Assembly: GCA_963734725.1 (NCBI GenBank)
Contig: CAVTIX010000008.1
Location: 124,001 to 188,000, forward strand
DNA length: 64,000 nt
Direction: 5' to 3'
DNA from: DASXKD01 sp963734725
GTDB lineage: Bacteria > Actinomycetota > Actinomycetes > Streptosporangiales > Streptosporangiaceae
Shown in pieces: positions 1-7,435 of this stretch. The number at the start of each line of letters is the position of its first letter. Positions within the stretch are counted from its first letter, which is position 1. Both the position numbers and the translations under genes were made by a program. The notes beneath the pieces were generated by a model that was given only the letters and a program-made list of their open reading frames with translations, was not told the origin of the DNA and did no database searches.

Positions 1-1214
1 TCTCCGCCGAGTGGCAGTACGCCAAGGCGCTCCAGGTCCTCGACGAGGACCCGGACATGTACCAGCGGGCGGAACGCTGGATCGAGGCAGCCGACTGGAT
101 CATCTGGCAGTTGTGCGGCAGGGAGACCCGCAACGCGTGCACCGCCGGGTACAAGGGCATCCGCCAGGACGGCCACTACCCGTCCCGGGAGTATCTGTCC
201 GCCCTGGACCCGCGGTTCGCCGGGTTCGCCGAGGACAAGCTGGAGCACCCCATCTCCCCGCTGGGCGCGCGGGCCGGCTCCCTCACCGCCCGCGCCGCGG
301 CCTGGACGCACCTGCCCGAGGGGATCGCGGTCGCCGTCGGCAACGTGGACGCGCACGTCACCCCGCCGGCCGCGAACGCCATCGAGCCGGGCCAGATGGT
401 GCTCATCATGGGCACCTCCACCTGCCACGTGATGAACGCGGAGAAGCTGGCCGAGGTGCCTGGCATGTGCGGGGTGGTGGACGGCGGCATCGTCGCGGGC
501 CGCTACGGCTACGAGGCCGGCCAGACCGGCGTCGGCGACATCTTCGCCTGGTTCGCCGACCAAGCGGCGCCGCCGGGCTACGCCGCGGAGGCGGCCCGGC
601 GCGGGCTGAGCGTGCATGAACTGCTGTCGGCTGAGGCCGCCGCGCAGCCGCCCGGCGCACACGGCCTGATCGCCCTTGATTGGCTGAACGGCAACCGGTC
701 GGTGCTCGTGGACCATCACCTGTCGGGCGTCGTGGCCGGCCTGACGCTGGCTACCCGCGCGCCGGACATCTACCGGGCGCTGATCGAGTCCACGGCGTTC
801 GGCACCCGGGTGATCATCGACGCGTTCGAGGGCGCCGGGGTGAGCGTCGGGGAACTGGTGATCGCGGGCGGGCTGACCAAGAACGAACTGATCATGCAGA
901 TCTACGCGGACGTGACCCGCCGCCCGCTGAGCCTGATCGGAACCGCCCAGGGACCGGCCCAGGGGTCGGCGATCCACGCAGCGGTGGCCGCGGGCGCCTA
1001 CCCCGACGTGCCGGCCGCCGCCGCGGCGATGGGGGCGATGCAGCGCGGCGTGTACGCGCCGGACCCGGCCAGCGCCGCGGTGTACGACGAGCTGTACGCG
1101 GAGTACGTGGCCCTGCACGACTACTTTGGCCGGGGCGCCAACGAGGTGCTGCACCGGCTGCGTGCCCTGCGCGACCGGGTGCTGGCCGGCGCCCAGGAAG
1201 GAGCCAGGCCGTGA
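1..1214 (+). CDS. araB: Ribulokinase, C-terminal part (5' end outside window)
   Basis: FGGY-family carbohydrate kinase that phosphorylates L-ribulose in L-arabinose catabolism. The open frame runs in from the window edge (first full codon at base 3), so the N-terminal third is missing. Visible family features are EAADWIIWQLCG, the central CTAGYKG stretch, a glycine-rich VLIMGTSTCH phosphate-binding segment, GGLTKNELIMQIYADV and a GPAQGSAIHAAVAAGAY tail that are typical of AraB. About 400 residues are present of a usual 550. It is followed by a 196-bp spacer and then araD and araA on the same strand, which fixes the pathway. The methionine at 57 is internal and not the real start. Confidence 0.93.
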   Translation, partial: SAEWQYAKALQVLDEDPDMYQRAERWIEAADWIIWQLCGRETRNACTAGYKGIRQDGHYPSREYLSALDPRFAGFAEDKLEHPISPLGARAGSLTARAAAWTHLPEGIAVAVGNVDAHVTPPAANAIEPGQMVLIMGTSTCHVMNAEKLAEVPGMCGVVDGGIVAGRYGYEAGQTGVGDIFAWFADQAAPPGYAAEAARRGLSVHELLSAEAAAQPPGAHGLIALDWLNGNRSVLVDHHLSGVVAGLTLATRAPDIYRALIESTAFGTRVIIDAFEGAGVSVGELVIAGGLTKNELIMQIYADVTRRPLSLIGTAQGPAQGSAIHAAVAAGAYPDVPAAAAAMGAMQRGVYAPDPASAAVYDELYAEYVALHDYFGRGANEVLHRLRALRDRVLAGAQEGARP

Positions 1215-1314
1215 CGCGCCGTCTGTCGGTTGCAAGCGATCCTGGAACGCCGCAGCCGCCGGGCCGAACGCCGCAACGCTCCGCGATGCGGCGTCCCGGC
1301 GGCGAGACTCTGCT

Positions 1315-1341
1315 GGCCCGGGGGACAACCCCCGGACCCCC
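1315..1341. repeat. GC palindromic repeat, copy a
   Basis: The core CCGGGGGACAACCCCCGG (from about 1319) is a perfect G5/C5 hairpin followed by a C-run. The same design recurs at 43528-43570, 45723-45770 and 48238-48255. This copy lies in the araB-araD spacer, where it could attenuate or stabilise the mRNA; that role is inference. The rest of the spacer (1215-1410) shows no convincing gene. Confidence 0.6.
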
Positions 1342-1410
1342 GATGCCTCCCGAAGCCAGCACAGTACTGGCTGGCGCGTCTGCGGCACGACGTCCCGCGA
1401 GGGAGGCCAG

Positions 1411-2151
1411 GTGAACGCCGTGCCCGAAGGCATGCGCGACGCCGTTCAGCGCGCCCGGGCGGAGGTGTGCCGGCTGCACGCTGCCCTGGTGTCCAACGGG
1501 CTGGTGGCCTGGACCTCGGGCAACGTGTCCGCCCGCGTGCCCGGCGACGGGACCGGAATGAAGGGGGATCGCGAAGAGGGAACGGGGAGGCGGGTGGGGG
1601 GTGGGCCCGACCTGATGGTGATCAAGCCCAGCGGCATCGAATACCCGGACCTGACGCCGGACTCGATGGTGGTCTGTGACCTGCACGGCGCCCTGGTGGA
1701 CGGGGCCTACCAGCCCTCCAGCGACACTGCCTCGCACGCCTACGTGTACCGGCACATGCCGCAGGTCGGCGGGGTGGTGCACACGCATTCGGCGTACGCC
1801 ACCGCGTGGGCGGCCCGCGGCGAGGCGATTCCCTGCGTGATCACCGCCATGGCGGACGAGTTCGGCGGGGAGATCCCGCTCGGGCCCTTCGCGCTCATCG
1901 GCGGGGACGAGATCGGCCGGGGTGTCGTGGCCACCCTGACCGGGCACCGCTCGCCCGCAGTGCTCATGCGCAACCACGGCGTCTTCACCGTTGGCCCCAC
2001 CGCCCGGGCCGCCACCAAGGCCGCCGTGATGTGTGAAGACGCCGCTCGAACGGTCCACCTGGCCCGGGTGCTCGGTGAGCCGCAGCCCCTACCGTCCGAC
2101 CAGGTTGACGCCCTGCACCGCCGGTACACCACGGACTACGGCCAGCGCTGA
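1411..2151 (+). CDS. araD: L-ribulose-5-phosphate 4-epimerase, class II aldolase family
   Basis: Converts L-ribulose-5-phosphate to D-xylulose-5-phosphate, the last arabinose-specific step. The GTG start at 1411 is preceded by GGGAGG (1401-1406). The 246-residue product has the family signatures in order: WTSGNVSARVPG (about 34-45), LMVIKPSG (about 68-75), SSDTASHAYVYR, the zinc pair in HTHSAYAT and the RNHGVFTVG segment. Oddity: roughly 21 extra residues rich in G, R and E (about 46-66, bases 1546-1608) interrupt the short loop between VPG and LMVIKP that is normally almost absent in AraD. The insert keeps the frame. The gene lies between araB and araA, with 32 bp to araA. Confidence 0.9.
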   Translation: MNAVPEGMRDAVQRARAEVCRLHAALVSNGLVAWTSGNVSARVPGDGTGMKGDREEGTGRRVGGGPDLMVIKPSGIEYPDLTPDSMVVCDLHGALVDGAYQPSSDTASHAYVYRHMPQVGGVVHTHSAYATAWAARGEAIPCVITAMADEFGGEIPLGPFALIGGDEIGRGVVATLTGHRSPAVLMRNHGVFTVGPTARAATKAAVMCEDAARTVHLARVLGEPQPLPSDQVDALHRRYTTDYGQR

Positions 2152-2183
2152 CGGCCGGACGGCCATCGTTCAGGAGGAGAGTC

Positions 2184-3599
2184 ATGGCCACAAGCACGGC
2201 GCGCAACGGTGCGCGCATCGGGATTCTCGGCATCATGCAAGATCTTTACGACGACATGATCCCGGGGATCGCCCAGCGGCAGGAGGGGTACGCCGCCGAA
2301 CTGGCCGCGCGCCTGGGCGTTCCGGGCCAGTTCGAGTTCATCGCGTCCAAGCCGGTCAAGTACCGCGAGGATGCCGAGCGCTCCATGCGCGAGTTCGAGA
2401 ACGCCGACCTCGACGGGGTGCTCGTCGTCATGCTCACCTACGGGCCGGCGATGCGGGTGGCCCGGCTGCTCGCCGAGTCGCGGCTGCCCATCTGCCTGGC
2501 CAACATCCAGCCCGAGCCGAATGTCACGCCGGCCTGGGACATGGCCGACATGACCTACAACCAGGGCGTGCACGGCGCGCAGGACACGGCGAACGCGATG
2601 GTACGGGCGGGGCGGCGGTTCAGCGTGCTCACCGACGACTGGCGAACCGACCGCTTCCGCGACGACGTGCACCGGTGGGCGCGCGCCGCGGCCGCGGTGA
2701 CCGCGTGGCGGCGGCTCCGGGTGGCACTGGTCGGCTACGCCATGAACGACATGGGCGACATCAGGGTGGACGAGTCCGCCCTGGTCAGGTCGCTGGGCCC
2801 GGAGATACTCGCGGTCGCGCCGGGGGACCTGTACCGGGGCATGACGGACGCCACGGACGCCGCGGTCGCCGAGGTGATCGCGTTCGAGGACGCGAACTTC
2901 GAGATCGACCCCCGGCTGTCAGAGGAGGAGCGGACGGACCACGCGCGGATGCAGGTCGCGATCGAGAACATCCTGACCGAGGGGGGTTTCGGCGCGTACA
3001 CGGCGCATTTCGACGCGATCGGCGAGGACGGCCGGTTCCGGCGACTGCCGCTGGCGGCGGCGTCCACGCTCATGGCCAAGGGCTACGGCTACGCGGCCGA
3101 AGGCGACGTGCTCACCTCCTGCCTGGTGGCGGCCGGGCATGTGCTTATCGGCGACGCGCACTTCACCGAGATGTACGCGATGGATTTCCCGTCGGATTCG
3201 GTGCTGATGAGCCACATGGGCGAGGGCAACTGGAAGATCGCCCGCTCCGACCGGCCGGTCCGGCTGATCAAGCGGCCGCTGGGCATCGGGCGGCTGGACG
3301 ACCCGCCGACGTTCCTGTTCCAGTACCAGCCGGGCCCGGCGACCCTGGCCACACTGGTCTCGCTGGAGGGCGAGCGGTTCCGCCTGGTCGTCGCCGAGGG
3401 CGAGAACCTCGACACCCAGGAACTGCCCGCCCTGGAGATGCCCTACGGCCAGTTCCACCCGGCGTCCGGGGTGCGGGCCTGCATGAACGGGTGGCTGGCC
3501 GCGGGCGGGCCGCACCACGAGGTGATGAACCTCGGCCACCACGCCGCCGCCTGGCGCGAGTTCTGCAACCTGGCAGGCATCGAATTCGTCCAGGTCTGA
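2184..3599 (+). CDS. araA: L-arabinose isomerase
   Basis: Isomerises L-arabinose to L-ribulose in the cytoplasm, using a divalent metal. The ATG at 2184 has AGGAGGAG about 6 bases upstream. The 471-residue product shows the AraA core: GYGYAAEGDVLTS carrying the first catalytic glutamate, FTEMYAMDF carrying the second, SHMGEGNW carrying a metal histidine, and LGHHAAAWREF near the C-terminus carrying the final histidine. It is slightly shorter than the 500-residue enterobacterial enzyme, as in many actinobacterial homologues. It is the third gene of the araB-araD-araA set. A short palindrome (CTGACC/GGTCAG, 3595-3607) overlaps the stop; it has no T-run, so termination there is uncertain. Confidence 0.9.
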   Translation: MATSTARNGARIGILGIMQDLYDDMIPGIAQRQEGYAAELAARLGVPGQFEFIASKPVKYREDAERSMREFENADLDGVLVVMLTYGPAMRVARLLAESRLPICLANIQPEPNVTPAWDMADMTYNQGVHGAQDTANAMVRAGRRFSVLTDDWRTDRFRDDVHRWARAAAAVTAWRRLRVALVGYAMNDMGDIRVDESALVRSLGPEILAVAPGDLYRGMTDATDAAVAEVIAFEDANFEIDPRLSEEERTDHARMQVAIENILTEGGFGAYTAHFDAIGEDGRFRRLPLAAASTLMAKGYGYAAEGDVLTSCLVAAGHVLIGDAHFTEMYAMDFPSDSVLMSHMGEGNWKIARSDRPVRLIKRPLGIGRLDDPPTFLFQYQPGPATLATLVSLEGERFRLVVAEGENLDTQELPALEMPYGQFHPASGVRACMNGWLAAGGPHHEVMNLGHHAAAWREFCNLAGIEFVQV

Positions 3600-3715
3600 C
3601 CCGGTCAGCGACACGGCGCGGCAGCAGGCGTAAGCCAGAATGCCGAGTCCCCGCAGCGATAACCTGGTGCGGCCGATCCACGGCGGCAGCCCTTTGATCT
3701 GCAGGGGAGCACATC

Positions 3716-4342
3716 ATGGCCACGACAAGCCCTTGGCCGCTCATTCATGCCGAGCGCGAAGCGCTCATCGCCGACCTCGGCACGCTCACCGACGAGCAGT
3801 GGGCGACACAATCGTTGTGTGACGACTGGACCGTGCGCGACGTGCTCGGGCACATGATCGCGACGGCAAAGATGACACCGCCCGCTTTCTTCGCCGCCTT
3901 GGCGGGAGCTGGCTTCCGATTCAACGCGATGAACGCGAAGAACATCTCGCGGGAGGCCACGCCGACTCCCTCGGACGGGCTCGCCGAGTTCCGCCGGCAT
4001 GTCAAGGACACCACGCATCCACCCGGGCCGGTTGACGCGATGCTCGGCGAGGCGGTGATCCACTCGGCCGACATCCGCAGACCGCTGGGGATATCTCGGG
4101 AGTACCCAGAGGAGGCGCTGACCCGGGTCGCCGACTTCTTCAAGGGATCTAACCTGCTGATCGGCGCCAAGCGGCGGATCGCCGGCCTCGCCCTGCGCGC
4201 CACGGACACCGGCTGGTCCACCGGCAGCGGGCCCGAGGTGACCGGGCCGCACCTTTCGCTGGCGCTCGCCATGACCGGGCGCTCCGCAGCCCTGGCAGAC
4301 CTGTCTGGCGAGGGGCTGGCCACGCTCCGCTCGCGCGGCTAG
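3716..4342 (+). CDS. Mycothiol-dependent DinB-superfamily (TIGR03083/maleylpyruvate isomerase-like) protein
   Basis: The 208-residue protein has the DinB four-helix N-terminal pattern: ERxALxxxLxxLTxEQW at the start, then CDDWTVRDVLGHM with the first metal histidine, and a later EAVIHSADIRRPLG motif with a second histidine. Family members are metal- and mycothiol-dependent thiol-transfer enzymes; the substrate here is unknown. The ATG follows GCAGGGGAGCAC at good spacing. The gene ends one base before the next GTG, so the two genes probably form a small operon. Mycothiol dependence also points to an actinobacterial host. Confidence 0.8.
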   Translation: MATTSPWPLIHAEREALIADLGTLTDEQWATQSLCDDWTVRDVLGHMIATAKMTPPAFFAALAGAGFRFNAMNAKNISREATPTPSDGLAEFRRHVKDTTHPPGPVDAMLGEAVIHSADIRRPLGISREYPEEALTRVADFFKGSNLLIGAKRRIAGLALRATDTGWSTGSGPEVTGPHLSLALAMTGRSAALADLSGEGLATLRSRG

Positions 4343-4343
4343 A

Positions 4344-4778
4344 GTGCGCGAAGCGGGCGGTTCACCGGCCGCGGGCTACTCGGGCACGCCGCTGCCGCGC
4401 AAGCTCGGCATCAAGCCGGGCCACGCGGTGGCGGTCCTCGGCGGGCCCGCCGGGTTCGCCGACCGCCTGGCCGCGCTGTCCGGCGCCGATGTGGCGCAGG
4501 CGCTGCCCGCCGCCGGGCTGCTGGACGTGCTCGTGACGTTCGTCTGCTGGCGCGAGGAGTTCGAAGCCCAGCTGCCGGGGCTGCGCGAGCGCATGGCCCC
4601 GGCCTGCGGCGTGTGGATCGCCTGGCCGAAACGGGCGGCCCGGGTCCCCACCGATATGACCGAGCAGGTGGTGCGGGAGGTGGCCCTGCCCACCGGCTTG
4701 GTGGACAACAAGGTGTGCGCCATCGACGAGGTCTGGTCGGGCCTGCGCCTGGTGATCCGGCGGGAACTGCGGGCCTGA
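4344..4778 (+). CDS. DUF3052 family protein
   Basis: The 144-residue protein begins at GTG 4344, one base after the preceding stop, so translation is probably coupled. It matches the DUF3052 pattern: AGYSGTPLPRKLGIKPGHAVAVLGGP near the N-terminus, a central VTFVCWREEFEAQL and the conserved WIAWPKRAARVPTDMTEQVVRE block, then GLVDNKVCAIDEVWSGLRLVIRRE at the end. No biochemical function is established for this family. There are no membrane segments and no signal peptide. The pairing with a mycothiol-type DinB enzyme gives no clear function. Confidence 0.85.
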   Translation: MREAGGSPAAGYSGTPLPRKLGIKPGHAVAVLGGPAGFADRLAALSGADVAQALPAAGLLDVLVTFVCWREEFEAQLPGLRERMAPACGVWIAWPKRAARVPTDMTEQVVREVALPTGLVDNKVCAIDEVWSGLRLVIRRELRA

Positions 4779-4824
4779 CCCGGCGGAAACTCCCGGCCCC
4801 GGCGCCGGTCCTGGCCCCGCTCGG

Positions 4825-5343
4825 TCAGTCGAGCAAGCGCCTGCCGTCGAAGATGCCGAGTTCCTCCCGGTACAGTTCCACGTTCACCCCGTTCGGGTCG
4901 CGGAAGTACATGCTCTCCTCCACGCCGCGATCCGGGCCCAGGTAATCCACGCCAGCCTCGTCAAGCTTGTTCTTCGCGGCGTCGAACTGCGCCGGGGAGA
5001 TGGAGATGGCCAGGTGCTGCACCCCGCCGATGGTCTCCTCGAACGGCGGGTGCTGATGGCCGGGGAAGTCGAAGAACCCAAGCATGTTGCGGTTGCCGAT
5101 GTCGAAGAAGAAGTGGCTGGAGCCCGCGTAGTCCCGGTTCTCCACGAGTTCCACCAGCGGGAAGCCGAGGAACTCCTGGTAGAACTGGATGGTCTCCTCG
5201 ACGTTCTTGCAGATCAAGGCGATATGGTGCACGCCTTGCACCGTGCTGGCCGGCCGCTCGCCGCGGCGGCGCAAGTACTTCTCGCGCAGCTTCTGCCTGC
5301 GCGCCCTGATCTCCTCGAGTTCCTTGCCCTGAGGCGGTGGCAT
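4825..5343 (-). CDS. VOC (glyoxalase/bleomycin-resistance) superfamily protein
   Basis: The 172-residue protein opens with a charged helical leader (KELEEIRARRQKLREKYLRRRGE), followed by a single vicinal-oxygen-chelate module. Candidate metal ligands are the histidine in VQGVHHIALICKN, the histidine in VQHLAISIS and the glutamate in GVNVELYREE. The SMYFRDPNGVNVELY segment is the usual VOC C-terminal signature. The substrate cannot be deduced. It is oriented opposite to the DUF3052 gene and ends convergently with it. The charged leader is longer than in most stand-alone VOC proteins. Confidence 0.85.
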   Translation of the reverse strand: MPPPQGKELEEIRARRQKLREKYLRRRGERPASTVQGVHHIALICKNVEETIQFYQEFLGFPLVELVENRDYAGSSHFFFDIGNRNMLGFFDFPGHQHPPFEETIGGVQHLAISISPAQFDAAKNKLDEAGVDYLGPDRGVEESMYFRDPNGVNVELYREELGIFDGRRLLD

Positions 5344-5473
5344 GGATCGCCTCCCTGCGTGATGGCGGCTGGAGTCATGGTCCGGCGGCGTCCCCTCAGC
5401 CCAGGGTAGCGGTGCAGGCGGGCCAAGGCATCAGGGCAGCCCGGCGCCTTCACATCGCCCCGGCGCGGGGAGC

Positions 5474-6007
5474 TTATGCGGTGACGCTGCCGCCGCTGCG
5501 CTGGATCCGGTCCGTGCTCAGCCCGCGCCGCAGCGCCCAGCCGTGCAGGCCGCGGCCCGCCTGGGCGAGGGTGGCGGGCGGCACGGCCAGCACCGGGCAT
5601 TGCGCATGGGCCAGGCAGTAGCGGCCCACCCGGCCGTGGCCAAGCCAGGCCAGGCCGCCGCGGCGGCCCGCGCCCACGACGAGCAGGTCGCCGGGCCTGG
5701 CCAGGCCGGCCAGCACCGGGCCGGGCTGGCCGCGCTGCACGGCCGGCTGGACGGACAGGTCCACGGGGACCATGCCCCATGCCGCCTCGAGCGCGTCCCA
5801 GAGCCGCTGCCAAGCGGCCTCGTGCCAGATGCGGACCATGGCGGGGCAGGGCTGCCGCGCGGCGAGATCACCGCCGGGCGGCACCCAGGCAAGAACGGGT
5901 ATCAGGGTGGCGTCACTCTGGCGGGCCAGGTCCTCCGCGTGCCGAAGTGCCCGGAGGCTGCCCGGCGAGCCGCTGGCGCCGACGATGACCCGACGTAGGC
6001 CGGACAC
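5474..6007 (-). CDS. Universal stress protein (UspA-like)
   Basis: Single-domain USP of 177 residues. It starts RRVIVGASGSPGSLRALRHAEDLARQSDATLIPVLAW, a typical first strand and helix, and carries the nucleotide-binding signature in GDLLVVGAGRRGGLAWLGHGRVGRYCLAHAQCPVLAVP (G-2x-G-9x-G type). A 25-residue tail after the domain is unusual and has no known motif. It probably acts in the cytoplasm in stress or dormancy responses; the exact role is unknown. It is divergent from the pirin gene, with about 230 bp between the starts. Confidence 0.87.
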   Translation of the reverse strand: MSGLRRVIVGASGSPGSLRALRHAEDLARQSDATLIPVLAWVPPGGDLAARQPCPAMVRIWHEAAWQRLWDALEAAWGMVPVDLSVQPAVQRGQPGPVLAGLARPGDLLVVGAGRRGGLAWLGHGRVGRYCLAHAQCPVLAVPPATLAQAGRGLHGWALRRGLSTDRIQRSGGSVTA

Positions 6008-6163
6008 GGCAGCGCTCCTTCCTCGCGCGGTGCGCAGTGACCGTTTGGTATTCGGAGTCTACGCCTCACCGCTGGCGGAGATATTGAGTGCTTAACGCCA
6101 CTCTCGGGCCGGACCTGACCGCGGCGGAACCCCGCATCGGCGGCCTGCCCGCCGTGGGGAATG

Positions 6164-6175
6164 TTGAACTATCAA
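6164..6175. promoter_or_regulatory. Palindromic site upstream of pirin gene
   Basis: TTGAACTATCAA has TTGA/TCAA arms and is directly followed by a partial repeat (CTATCGTTG). It sits 63 bp before the pirin start, in the divergent spacer with the usp gene. It could be an operator or part of a promoter; no regulator gene is adjacent. Confidence 0.35.
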
Positions 6176-6238
6176 CTATCGTTGCAGCGGGCGAAGCTAC
6201 TGTTAGGTGAGACCCACCGCCCGAGCGGAGGAGACAAC

Positions 6239-7234
6239 ATGCCCGCCATCACTGTCCCGGACATCCTGGTGCTGCCGCGTGTCCCGGCGCCAGACCCCGC
6301 GGTAGCGGAGCGCCCCGTGCTGTCGGTAACCACGGCGCCGTCTGGGTTCGAGGGAGAGGGGTTCCCGGTCCGGCGGGCGTTCGCCGGGGTGGACCTGGCC
6401 CGGCTCGACCCGTTCATCCACATGGACCAGATGGGCGAGGTGGACTACGCGCCCGGTGAGCCCAAGGGCACCGCATGGCACCCGCACCGCGGTTTTGAGA
6501 CCGTGACCTACATCATCGACGGGACCTTCCGCCACCAGGACTCCAACGGCGGCGGTGGCCTGATCACCAACGGCGACACTCAGTGGATGACGGCGGGCGG
6601 CGGAATCCTGCACATCGAGGAGCCGCCTGAGGAGCTTGTCGTCAGCGGCGGCCTGTTCCACGGCTTCCAGCTCTGGGTGAACCTGCCCGCCCGGCTCAAG
6701 ATGACCAACCCCCGCTATCAGGACATCCGGTCACGCGAAGTGGCGCTGCTGTCCACGTCCGACGGCGGCGCGCTGCTCCGCGTCATCGCCGGTGACCTGG
6801 CGGGCCACAAGGGCCCCGGCATCACCCACACACCGATCACCGTGGTGCACGCCACCGTGTCCCCGGGCGCCCAGGTCCGGCTGCCCTGGCGGCCCGACTT
6901 CAACGCGCTCGGCTACGTCCTTGCCGGGAACGGCACGGTGGGCGCCCAGCGGCGCCCGGTGCGCACCGGGCAGCTGGTCGTTTTCGGGCCCGGCGGCTCG
7001 GTCACGTTCGGGGCCGACCCGCGCCAGCAAGGGCCGGGCCAGGACTTCGACATCCTGCTCCTGGGCGGCGAGCCGATCAGGGAGCCGGTCGCCGCGTACG
7101 GGCCGTTCGTGATGAACACGAGGGACGAGCTGGTCCGGGCGTTCGAGGACTACCAGGCGGGCCGGCTGGGCAGCATCCCGGCCCAGCCACGGCCGATCCC
7201 CGAGGCGCCACATCCCGGTCACGACGTGCTCTGA
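6239..7234 (+). CDS. Pirin family protein (bicupin)
   Basis: 331 residues from the ATG at 6239, which follows GGAGGAG; the longer frame back to 6161 lacks a ribosome-binding site. The N-terminal cupin contains the pirin metal motif WHPHRGFETVTYIIDG with later histidines in FRHQDSNG and LHIEEP, then GLFHGFQLWVNLP. The C-terminal cupin (about residues 195-300) ends in LLLGGEPIREPV, typical of pirins. Bacterial pirins are iron- or nickel-binding proteins, with quercetinase or redox-sensing roles known in some members. The residue set is complete, so a metal-binding role is likely, but the substrate is not known. Confidence 0.92.
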   Translation: MPAITVPDILVLPRVPAPDPAVAERPVLSVTTAPSGFEGEGFPVRRAFAGVDLARLDPFIHMDQMGEVDYAPGEPKGTAWHPHRGFETVTYIIDGTFRHQDSNGGGGLITNGDTQWMTAGGGILHIEEPPEELVVSGGLFHGFQLWVNLPARLKMTNPRYQDIRSREVALLSTSDGGALLRVIAGDLAGHKGPGITHTPITVVHATVSPGAQVRLPWRPDFNALGYVLAGNGTVGAQRRPVRTGQLVVFGPGGSVTFGADPRQQGPGQDFDILLLGGEPIREPVAAYGPFVMNTRDELVRAFEDYQAGRLGSIPAQPRPIPEAPHPGHDVL

Positions 7235-7292
7235 CCCGGGAATGGCGGCGCCGGGACGGCAGATGCCCGGGTGGCCGACAGGCTGAACTCCC

Positions 7293-7354
7293 GTTTGTGG
7301 TCGCCACGACAACGCCCGCATTCTTTCGTGGGCGGCGTGGCAACGACCACAAAC
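7293..7354. terminator. Long inverted repeat after pirin gene
   Basis: GTTTGTGGTCG (7293-7303) is exactly complementary to CGACCACAAAC (7344-7354), and the arms continue imperfectly inward through CCACG and GCCC blocks. There is no U-run after it, so this may be a factor-independent hairpin, an operator or a repeat element rather than a classical terminator. It lies between the pirin gene and the oligopeptidase B gene. Confidence 0.5.
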
Positions 7355-7435
7355 GTTGTGGCCGGGCGCGCGACGCGGCCCCGGCCCTGGCCGAGACCCT
7401 CCAGCCCGGCCGGCGCCGTCCGTAGACTGCCCAGC

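Noticed and set aside
3595..3607. CTGACCcGGTCAG at the araA stop as an operator related to TGACCaGGTCA
   Set aside because: It includes the stop codon, has no flanking similarity to the 65-bp repeat and is at the end of an operon.
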